Below, piece by piece: positions 6,685 to 13,041 of a DNA stretch of 18,857 bases. Both the position numbers and the translations under genes were made by a program. Location: assembly GCA_005799475.1 (NCBI GenBank), contig SYGQ01000159.1, positions 1 to 18,857 of the forward strand, read 5' to 3'. This DNA comes from Planctomycetia bacterium. GTDB taxonomy: Bacteria; Planctomycetota; Phycisphaerae; Phycisphaerales; SM1A02. A model generated the notes under the pieces. That model was not told where the DNA came from, searched no databases, and saw only the letters and a list, made by a program, of their open reading frames with translations. The stretch's first letter is position 1. The number at the start of each line of letters is the position of its first letter.

Positions 6685-7678
6685 GCGCGGCGAACCCGGG
6701 AGTGGTCTCGACGCGAGCCGTGGTCGAACCCTCGTTCGCCTCGACGACCCGCGCTTGGAACTCGCCGAGCGCCGCGGCGATCTCGCTTCGCTTCGCAAGG
6801 AGTCGCTCGGGATCCACACGCAGTGCCGTCGACAGCGCGTCCGCGACGGCACCACTCTTGGCCACGACTGTGGCCGCAACGCCTCGCGTGAGCGCTCGGC
6901 CCGTGCGCGGGTCGAAGACATGTGAGTAGCGGACGCCGTCGACCGTGATGGACTGTGACTCGTCGCCGCATGTTGAGATGCACGAATCAACGAGGAGGAC
7001 CGTCGTGCCGCCGTCGCCCTTCACGCCGGTTTCGATGCGCACGAGCCACCCGGGCGTTCGTGGCGGGCCGGCGCTCGCGGCGATGTCTCCGGCGACGGCG
7101 ACGAGTGCGCTCTCGATGCCTGCGGCAGAGATCGCCCTGATCGCCTCCGACGCGGCGAGTCCCTTGCCGACAGCGCCGAAGTCCAGCGACAGCCCGTCGC
7201 AGTCGACCACGATGCGACTGGGCGCGGTGAGCAGCCTGATGTGCGCGAACCCAGAGCACTCCCGCGCCGCGTCGAGCGCGGCGGTCTTGGGTAGGACGCC
7301 GGTGGCGCGGGCGGCGCGCCAACACGACGAGATGGCGCCGCATGTGGCATCGAATGCGCCGCCTGTGGCATGAGCGACTCGCAGAGAGATCGCGAGCGCC
7401 CCAGAAAGATCGTCTCCGACAGCCTCGGGAATCCCGGGGACGAGCTTCAGTCGCGAGACGGCGCCTGTCGGGAGATAGTCCGAGAGCGCCTCGTCGAGCT
7501 GCTTGATCCGGTCGAAACCAGCGCGCGCCGCACGAGCGGCCGACTCGGCATCGGCCGCGGCGATTTCGATGCGAACTTCGCATCCCATGGCCAGTTCGCG
7601 AAACCGATGGCGGTCCGGACCCGCGTCGGCATGGGCGGCGACGACAGCGAAGAGCGCAAGTGCGGCGACGCCCGTCAT
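6590..7678 (-). CDS. apbE: ApbE-type FAD:protein FMN transferase, exported
   Basis: A 362-residue homologue of ApbE, which attaches FMN from FAD covalently to Thr/Ser of target proteins outside the cytoplasm using Mg2+. The N-terminus (3-18) is a signal peptide without a lipobox. Family motifs in order: FDATCGAI (109-116), LDFGAVGKGLAA (165-176), AGDIAA (196-201), STCGDESQ (235-242), YSHVFDPRTG (251-260) and ADALSTAL (279-286), which includes the metal-site region. The start ATG overlaps the stop of the HD-GYP gene (ATGA at 7678-7675), so the two are co-translated. After about residue 315 the sequence is a low-complexity Pro/Ala/Thr tail, part of which is antisense to the last oxidoreductase gene. 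No obvious flavoprotein target such as an Rnf or Nqr subunit is in the window. Confidence 0.9.
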   Translation of the reverse strand: MTGVAALALFAVVAAHADAGPDRHRFRELAMGCEVRIEIAAADAESAARAARAGFDRIKQLDEALSDYLPTGAVSRLKLVPGIPEAVGDDLSGALAISLRVAHATGGAFDATCGAISSCWRAARATGVLPKTAALDAARECSGFAHIRLLTAPSRIVVDCDGLSLDFGAVGKGLAASEAIRAISAAGIESALVAVAGDIAASAGPPRTPGWLVRIETGVKGDGGTTVLLVDSCISTCGDESQSITVDGVRYSHVFDPRTGRALTRGVAATVVAKSGAVADALSTALRVDPERLLAKRSEIAAALGEFQARVVEANEGSTTARVETTPGFAALTRVSPAPGSPPVPAATDPTRGPAASGSAGR

Positions 7679-9429
7679 GTGTGCGGCGGGTCGCAGTGAC
7701 GCTCGCGCACGGCGCGGATCGCGCTGAGCCGCTCCAGGAGGATCTCGACGAGTTCAGGGTCGAAGTGCCGCTGCGACTCCGAGCGCACGAGTTCGAGCAC
7801 TCGATCCTCGGGCCAAGGCTCTTTGTAGCAGCGGCTCGAGCTGAGCGCATCGAACACATCGGCGAGCCCGACGATGCGCGCAAAGAGAGGAATCTCTTCG
7901 CCTTTGCGCCCCCGGCGCTGGCCGTCGTCGTCGAGACCTGGGTAGCCCGTGCCATCCCACTTTTCGTGGTGGAGTGCAACCACCTCGCGCGCGGCCTCGT
8001 CGAAATCGCTCGGATCATTGAGGAAGAGATCCGCACCGATCGCGGCGTGCTGCTTCACGAGCTCGAACTCGGCCTCCGTGAGCGGTCCGGGTTTCTTGAG
8101 GATCGCGTCGGGGACGCCGATCTTCCCGATGTCGTGGAGTCGCGCGGCATTGCGCAGCCGGTCGCGCTGTCGTTCGAATGCCGGCCCCTCGAGCCCGCGG
8201 CGCCTCGACCACTCTTCGAAGATGATCGTGGAGTACCCAGCGACACGCTCGACATGACGGCCCGTCTCCGAGGGATCTCGGATCTCCGCCATGCGAATCA
8301 TCCGCATGATGACGGAGTCGTTGAGCCGCGCCCGCTCGAGGGCGACCGTCGCGACATTGGCGAAGTGTTCGAGGAGCCGGATGTCGCCCTCCGAGAAACT
8401 CGCGCGCGGTCCACCATCTTCCGCCATCGGGTTGATGACCTCGATGACCCCGAGAAGTCTGCCGGACTGGTCCTTGAGCGGCATCGCCACGATGGCCCGC
8501 GTGCGGTAGCCGAGCAACTGGTCGAAGGAGTGGTCGAAGCGGTAGGGTGCGTCGGGCGGGATCGCGTAGCAATCAGGGAGGTGGAGCGGCTGTCCCGTTA
8601 GGCACACCCAACCGGCAATGCTGCGATCCGTGATCGGGAGCCGGAATGTCGAGACATGCGGAGCATCACCGCTGGCTGTGCGCTGCGCGAGCGAGTCGTT
8701 GTGAAAAAACGCGAAGCGAAGAAAGTCGCCCTCGCGCAGAAAGATCGTCCCCGCGTCGGCGCGCAAGAGGTGCCGCGCCTCGGTCAGAATCCGGTCCATC
8801 AGCGTGTGGAAATCGTGGATCTGATTGAGCTCGATCCCGATCTGCATGAGCGCGCTCACTCGTTCGCGCCAGTGTCCTTCGGTGCCTTCTCCATCGCGCG
8901 CGGCAAGTCGCAACCGCGAGTCGTCGAGCGCGCGGTTCGCGTGGCGCAGTTCCGCCTGCAAGGCCTCGTACGCCGCGAGACTCCGGTTGCGGCGCACAAT
9001 GTTTAGATAGCCGGTCGAGTGGGTGCGAAGTCGTGAGAGCAGTTCGACGCGGCTCACCGGTTCGACGATGAAGTCGTCGACGCTCCTCGCAAAGGCATCC
9101 TCGCGGATCGCCGCCGTCTCAGCCGTTGCGAGCACAATGAGCGGAATCGCTCCGACCTCGGGGCTCGCGTGAAACTCGTCGAGCACTCGCAGCACCTCAC
9201 CGCCGCCGTCGCGTGCGTCAAGGAGGACGACCGTTGGGCAACACCGAATCGCCTCGTCAACCGCGTCGTTCGCGCGCGGGCAGAGTTCGACCGCGATCGT
9301 CCTGGAACTTCGAATCGCCGCCGCGAGCGCATGCGACGCGGTGAAACCGCCGCCGACCAAGAGCACTTCGTGCGTAAAGGGCTCGCCCGACGGGGGTCGT
9401 CCACCCGTTGATGGGTCGGTCGGTGTCAT
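7675..9429 (-). CDS. Response-regulator-like REC-GAF-HD-GYP protein, putative cyclic-di-GMP phosphodiesterase
   Basis: A 584-residue cytoplasmic protein. Residues 20-137 are a receiver-like domain, 195-366 a GAF domain and 370-575 an HD-GYP domain. The HD-GYP core is intact: HDIGKIGVPDAIL (432-444), QHAAIGADL (460-468) and HHEKWDGTGYPGL (487-499), expected to hydrolyse cyclic di-GMP. The receiver retains a candidate phosphate acceptor (D71 in VVLLDARDG), but the acidic pair after strand 1 is replaced by VGGG (25-28) and the conserved lysine by glutamate (VEP, 123-125), so it is probably not a normal phosphorylation switch. The start is supported by AGGA 8 nt upstream. It sits 9 bp after the PIN-TRAM gene and overlaps apbE by ATGA. 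The GAF domain suggests a small-molecule input. Confidence 0.92.
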   Translation of the reverse strand: MTPTDPSTGGRPPSGEPFTHEVLLVGGGFTASHALAAAIRSSRTIAVELCPRANDAVDEAIRCCPTVVLLDARDGGGEVLRVLDEFHASPEVGAIPLIVLATAETAAIREDAFARSVDDFIVEPVSRVELLSRLRTHSTGYLNIVRRNRSLAAYEALQAELRHANRALDDSRLRLAARDGEGTEGHWRERVSALMQIGIELNQIHDFHTLMDRILTEARHLLRADAGTIFLREGDFLRFAFFHNDSLAQRTASGDAPHVSTFRLPITDRSIAGWVCLTGQPLHLPDCYAIPPDAPYRFDHSFDQLLGYRTRAIVAMPLKDQSGRLLGVIEVINPMAEDGGPRASFSEGDIRLLEHFANVATVALERARLNDSVIMRMIRMAEIRDPSETGRHVERVAGYSTIIFEEWSRRRGLEGPAFERQRDRLRNAARLHDIGKIGVPDAILKKPGPLTEAEFELVKQHAAIGADLFLNDPSDFDEAAREVVALHHEKWDGTGYPGLDDDGQRRGRKGEEIPLFARIVGLADVFDALSSSRCYKEPWPEDRVLELVRSESQRHFDPELVEILLERLSAIRAVRERHCDPPHT

Positions 9430-9438
9430 CGGGGGTTC

Positions 9439-10725
9439 CTAGGTCCGCCGCGGATTGCGGGCGCTCGGCGCCGAGTGAGGCGGCTTCGTCGCCGACCATC
9501 GTCCGTCCTCGTCCGAACTTTCGCGGGCGGGATGCGGCTCCTTGGGCTGTCGTGTCGCCGCCTGCGCGATTGACTCCGACGCTCCCGGCAATGGTCCATC
9601 GGCCTTCGCGAAGATGATTCGGCCGCCGGCAGTTTGCAACACATTCGTGACCGTTGCCGACACCCGTTCCTTCAACCGCTCGGCCGCGTGGTCGATCACC
9701 ACCATCGTGCCATCGGGAAGGTGACCGACTCCCTGACCGGCCTGTTCACCCGGGCGCGTCACCTCGACGGTCACGGATTCGCCGGGGGTGAGTGGCGGGC
9801 GCAGCGCGTCGGCGACTTCGTGAAGGTTGATCGTCACGATGCCGGCGATCTGCGCGACCTTCTGGAGTCCGCGGTCGCCGGTGGCGATGCGCATGTGCTC
9901 GCGCGTGGCGAGGTCAACGAGCATCTTGTCGACGCCGCGACCGTCGAGTTCGATGGGCTCGATCTTGATGTCGACGGTTGGACTCTGCTGGAGCCGCGCC
10001 ACGAGATCGAGTCCGCGCCGACCCTTCATGCGCTTCTGCTTGTCGTCGCTGTCGCAGAGCGCTTGGAGTTCATCGAGGACGAACTGGGGGACCACCAGCG
10101 CGGCATCGAGGAGCCGACTCGCCGCGAGCCCCTCGATTCTCCCGTCAATCAGCGTCGAACTGTCCAAGAGGATCGGCGGAATCCCGCCCGGCTGTCGGTC
10201 AAACTCGACATAGGGAATGACGAGGCGGAAGTCTTCTTTCGTCGTCAGGACGATCGAGACCGCGAGGTAGCACAAGACGATGCCGAGGACGATCTTTGTG
10301 AGGCTGAGGTAGAGCTGCGCTGGTCCCTTCGAGATTTCCCACGCCGTCGCCACGGTGTCGATGAGCGCGCCGAGGGCGACCGCGGCCACGAGTCCGGCGC
10401 AAATGCCTAGGTACACGCCCGCGACCGAAGTCAGCCGCTTGTTGGGGGTCAGAAAGTCCAGCAGCAGCACGGCCGCACCGACCCCGACCGCAGCAATGAT
10501 GAGACCGACGACCGTGGGCGGGCCAAACTCCTCGACGCTGCGCGAGCTGGCGACCGTCACCGTCGTGATGACCACGAGCAGCGCCACGAAAATGATGCGC
10601 ACAGCCAGCAGCAGGAACGAACTTCCCCGTCGCGCGCGCAGCATCGCCGTCCGCCCCAAAGTCGATGGTGCGAGAGGGGGCCTCGGTGGCACAGCGGGTT
10701 CCATGAACTCGTCAAGTGTAGGCAT
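9439..10725 (-). CDS. YacL-type membrane protein with PIN and TRAM domains
   Basis: A 428-residue protein. Four hydrophobic helices (about 36-59, 70-91, 100-126 and 138-160) are followed by a PIN ribonuclease-like domain (about 184-300) with LLDSSTLIDGRI, a conserved Glu in VPQFVLDELQ and the C-terminal acids in VDKMLVDLA and ATGDRG, so all four metal-binding acids seem present. A TRAM RNA-binding domain follows (about 310-375), then a basic, Pro-rich tail of about 50 residues. The layout matches the YacL family of membrane-tethered PIN-TRAM proteins, whose RNA substrate is unsettled. I chose the ATG at 10725; a TTG at 10740 in the same frame is an alternative, and neither has a strong ribosome site. 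It is the first gene of the minus-strand unit and diverges from the SRP RNA. Confidence 0.88.
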   Translation of the reverse strand: MPTLDEFMEPAVPPRPPLAPSTLGRTAMLRARRGSSFLLLAVRIIFVALLVVITTVTVASSRSVEEFGPPTVVGLIIAAVGVGAAVLLLDFLTPNKRLTSVAGVYLGICAGLVAAVALGALIDTVATAWEISKGPAQLYLSLTKIVLGIVLCYLAVSIVLTTKEDFRLVIPYVEFDRQPGGIPPILLDSSTLIDGRIEGLAASRLLDAALVVPQFVLDELQALCDSDDKQKRMKGRRGLDLVARLQQSPTVDIKIEPIELDGRGVDKMLVDLATREHMRIATGDRGLQKVAQIAGIVTINLHEVADALRPPLTPGESVTVEVTRPGEQAGQGVGHLPDGTMVVIDHAAERLKERVSATVTNVLQTAGGRIIFAKADGPLPGASESIAQAATRQPKEPHPARESSDEDGRWSATKPPHSAPSARNPRRT

Positions 10726-10737
10726 CACTGCTACGAT
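10709..10737 (+). promoter_or_regulatory. Possible sigma-70-type promoter for the SRP RNA (and dnaX unit)
   Basis: TCGTCA (10709-10714) and TACGAT (10732-10737) are separated by 17 bp and each matches four of six consensus bases. The expected start, about 7 nt after the -10 box, falls just before the 5' strand of the SRP RNA terminal helix. It overlaps the divergent PIN-TRAM gene start. Supported by position more than by match quality. Confidence 0.4.
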
Positions 10738-10750
10738 CAAGGTTGGTCAT

Positions 10751-10862
10751 GAGGAGGACGGCCGGGCCCAATGGGCGGGCGTCTCGTGAACCTGGTCAGG
10801 GCCTGACGGCAGCAGCCATAAGCGTCGTTGCCCGTGCCGCTGGTCGCCTGGTCGTCCTCCCC
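10751..10862 (+). ncRNA. ffs: 4.5S-type signal recognition particle RNA
   Basis: The conserved domain IV core is present: GGT (10794-10796), asymmetric-loop strand CAGG (10797-10800), GCC (10801-10803), tetraloop TGAC (10804-10807), GGC (10808-10810), AGCA (10811-10814) and GCC (10815-10817), preceded by the usual GTGAACC. The ends close with GGAGGACG (10753-10760) pairing perfectly with CGTCCTCC (10853-10860). Length of about 110 nt fits the small bacterial form without an Alu domain. It binds Ffh and acts in co-translational membrane targeting. Location directly upstream of dnaX is a known bacterial arrangement. The UGAC tetraloop is of the URRC type rather than the common GNRA. Exact ends are estimated from pairing. 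Confidence 0.9.
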
Positions 10863-10873
10863 GTGACCGACGC

Positions 10874-12355
10874 ATGAGTACGAAGAGCACGACGAAGCCC
10901 AAGGCCGCCTCAGCGAGCCCCGCGAGCGCGCTGGTTCCCCCAGCGCCCGCCTATCAAGTGCTCGCGCGCCGGTATCGCAGCCGGAGTTTCGATGAAGTCG
11001 TGGGTCAGGAGACGATCGCCGCCACGCTCAAGAGTGCGATGGCGCAGGGGAGAACCGCGCATGCCTATCTCTTCTGCGGCACGCGTGGGGTCGGGAAGAC
11101 TTCGATGGCCCGCATCTTCGCGCGTGCGCTCAACGCCGTGGATTCGCTCACGCAGCAGGACGCCGTCGCTGACTCGATCCTGCGCGGCGAGGACATGGAT
11201 GTCATCGAGATCGATGGCGCGTCCAACCGCGGTGTCGACGAGGCGCGCGGACTGATCGCGGCCTCCGGGATGTCGCCCGCGCGGAGTCCCTACAAGATTT
11301 ACATCATCGACGAAGTGCACATGCTCACGCAGCCGGCGTTCAACGCGCTCCTCAAGACGATGGAGGAGCCGCCGGCTCATGTGAAGTTCATCTTGTGCAC
11401 GACCGAGCCGTTCAAGGTCCCGGCGACGATTCAGAGTCGTTGCCAGCGGTTCGACTTCAAGTCGATCGCCACGCCGGCCATCGCGGCGCATCTTCGCGCC
11501 GTCCTCGAACGCGAAGGCGTCGCCGCCGATGACGCGGTCATCGCCCAGGTGGCCCGGCTTGCGAACGGTTCGATGCGAGATGCATTGAGCCTCCTCGAGC
11601 GCCTCGCGGCGGCGGCCGCCGGCGGGCGCATCACGACCGAACTGGCGCGGGATGTACTGGGTCTCCCCGACGAAGAACTCTTGGACCGCGTCGTTGCCGC
11701 GATCGCCACGGGGGATGCGTCGGGCGCGCTTGAGGCGTGCGGCGCCCTCTTGGCGCAGGGCATGTCGCCCGACCACGCGCTCGACACCATCGCCGCGAGA
11801 CTGCGCGACGCGCTGCTGCTCCTGCTGTGCTCGGCCGACTCGCCGCTTGTGGAACTTCCCGCCGAAGTGAAGGCGCGACTGGCCCAGCACGCGCAGTCGT
11901 TCGATGCGCCGAGCCTGATCCACCTCATTGTCCTCTGCGACGCAAACTGCCGGAATGTGCGCACATCGGCCGCGCCACGGGCGATCTTCGATGCGGTTGT
12001 GGCACGCATGGCGCTTTGGCAGCACTTCGCGCAGGGGGCCGCGCTCCTCGCACAGGATGCGTCGGCTCCAAAAAAAAAACTTGAACAGCCCGCGGTCGTA
12101 AGACCACCCCTCCCACAGCCGGCGCGGACAGTTCTGCCGCCGCCGACACCCGCGATGCCGTCAGCGGCGCCAGTCACGCCGCGAACAGTGGTGCCGATGC
12201 CGACGCCATCGATTCTCGCTGAGTCCGAGGCGCTCCGGCGCGACCCGCGCGTGCGTGCGGTGGCCGAACTTCTCGAGGCCGCCGTCACGCGGACCACGCC
12301 GCATTCGGTCACCATTGAGCGGAGCGTCACGCCCGAATCCAAGGGAGACGCGTGA
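10874..12355 (+). CDS. dnaX: DNA polymerase III subunit tau/gamma (clamp loader)
   Basis: A 493-residue AAA+ ATPase of the clamp loader that opens and places the beta clamp. An N-terminal Ala/Ser/Pro extension (1-25) precedes the usual YQVLARRYRSRSFDEVVGQ (27-45). Walker A is GTRGVGKT (69-76), Walker B IIDEVHML (144-151), sensor 1 LCTTEP (174-179) and the arginine finger SRCQRF (188-193). The zinc module expected after ARALN has no cysteines: the four positions read A, D, A and I in AVDSLTQQDAVADSI. After domain III (to about 395) comes KKK encoded by an A10 run (12070-12079), then a Pro-rich linker and a short C-terminal segment (about 448-480), much shorter than the E. coli tau tail. No clear ribosome site precedes the ATG, which lies about 11 nt after the SRP RNA. 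Confidence 0.96.
   Translation: MSTKSTTKPKAASASPASALVPPAPAYQVLARRYRSRSFDEVVGQETIAATLKSAMAQGRTAHAYLFCGTRGVGKTSMARIFARALNAVDSLTQQDAVADSILRGEDMDVIEIDGASNRGVDEARGLIAASGMSPARSPYKIYIIDEVHMLTQPAFNALLKTMEEPPAHVKFILCTTEPFKVPATIQSRCQRFDFKSIATPAIAAHLRAVLEREGVAADDAVIAQVARLANGSMRDALSLLERLAAAAAGGRITTELARDVLGLPDEELLDRVVAAIATGDASGALEACGALLAQGMSPDHALDTIAARLRDALLLLLCSADSPLVELPAEVKARLAQHAQSFDAPSLIHLIVLCDANCRNVRTSAAPRAIFDAVVARMALWQHFAQGAALLAQDASAPKKKLEQPAVVRPPLPQPARTVLPPPTPAMPSAAPVTPRTVVPMPTPSILAESEALRRDPRVRAVAELLEAAVTRTTPHSVTIERSVTPESKGDA
12070..12079 (+). promoter_or_regulatory. A10 slippage site in dnaX (predicted tau/gamma switch)
   Basis: Ten consecutive A residues, read CCA AAA AAA AAA CTT in the main frame (residues 399-403). 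One added A, or a -1 ribosomal shift, reads ACT TGA with the stop at 12082-12084, giving a 403-residue protein. One lost A, or a +1 shift, reaches TAA at 12099-12101, giving 408 residues. An AGGA (12054-12057) lies 12 nt upstream and a small GGTC-GTAA-GACC hairpin (12094-12105) downstream. Homopolymer slippage producing gamma is established for Thermus thermophilus dnaX; here it is inferred. Confidence 0.7.
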
Positions 12356-12356
12356 G

Positions 12357-13004
12357 ATGGCGCGCAAGCCGCGAGAACAGGGGCCCTATCCCGAGAGCGT
12401 CAATCGGCTCGTAGAGGCGTTCGCGGCGATGCCGGGAATCGGTCGACGCACGGCGGAGCGACTCTCATTCTGGGTGCTCAAGGCTTCCAGCGAGGAGGCG
12501 AGTGCACTGACCGACGCGATCGTCGCCGTCAAGGGCTCCGTGCGTCACTGTGACATCTGCTGGAGCATCGCAGATGCGTCACCCTGCCCGATCTGCACCG
12601 ACCCCTCGCGCGATGCGTCGCTTGTGATGGTGGTCGAGCAGCCCAAGGATCTCGTGAACCTTGAAAAGACCGGCAACTATTGTGGCGTCTATCACACGCT
12701 CATGGGTCGCCTTGATCCACTCGACGGCGTCGGCCCTGACAGCATTACGGCGGGGGATCTCTTGGGACGGGTCGTCGACCCCACGCGCAATGCGCGCGGC
12801 ACGAAGGTGCGCGAAGTCGTCCTCGCGCTCAATCCCGACATGGAGGGGGACACGACGGGGCTCTACCTCGCAGAACTGCTTTCCGGGAGCGGCGTGACGG
12901 TGACACGACTCGCCCGTGGGATTCCGTCCGGGTCGCAGATCGAGTTTGCCAATCGTGCGGCGCTCGCCGACGCCATCGCGCTCCGTCAGCGATTTGGCTC
13001 CTAG
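12357..13004 (+). CDS. recR: Recombination mediator protein RecR
   Basis: A 215-residue protein of the RecFOR pathway that helps load RecA on gapped DNA. The helix-hairpin-helix region is MPGIGRRTAERLSFWVL (25-41). A four-cysteine zinc finger is CDIC...CPIC (C65, C68, C77, C80). The Toprim domain begins VMVVEQPKDL (90-99) and contains NYCGVYHTLMGRLDPLDGVG (107-126), followed by NPDMEGDTTGLYLAELL (159-175). Length equals the family norm. The ATG at 12357 is one base after the dnaX stop, with AGGGAG (12342-12347) 9 nt upstream inside the dnaX end, so expression follows dnaX. A ybaB-type gene, often found between dnaX and recR, is absent. Longer in-frame starts inside dnaX lack support. Confidence 0.96.
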   Translation: MARKPREQGPYPESVNRLVEAFAAMPGIGRRTAERLSFWVLKASSEEASALTDAIVAVKGSVRHCDICWSIADASPCPICTDPSRDASLVMVVEQPKDLVNLEKTGNYCGVYHTLMGRLDPLDGVGPDSITAGDLLGRVVDPTRNARGTKVREVVLALNPDMEGDTTGLYLAELLSGSGVTVTRLARGIPSGSQIEFANRAALADAIALRQRFGS

Positions 13005-13041
13005 TGGCTTTTGCCTGCCCACCGTGCGTACACTCGGCGGC

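Noticed and set aside
10793..10822. Possible internal promoter in the SRP RNA gene (TGGTCA, 18 bp, CATAAG) for dnaX
   Set aside because: Both boxes are parts of the conserved SRP RNA core, so the match is explained by RNA constraint; kept only as something transcript mapping would settle.
12000..12015. Sigma-54-like -24/-12 element (GG-N10-GC within TGGCACGCATGGCGCT)
   Set aside because: The -12 half is poor, it lies within dnaX coding sequence, and no gene start follows at the right distance; most likely chance despite rpoN nearby.
10910..12025. Long open frame (371 codons) on the minus strand across dnaX
   Set aside because: It lies opposite an unmistakable dnaX, has no recognisable motif and is rich in Arg/His as expected for antisense frames in GC-rich DNA.
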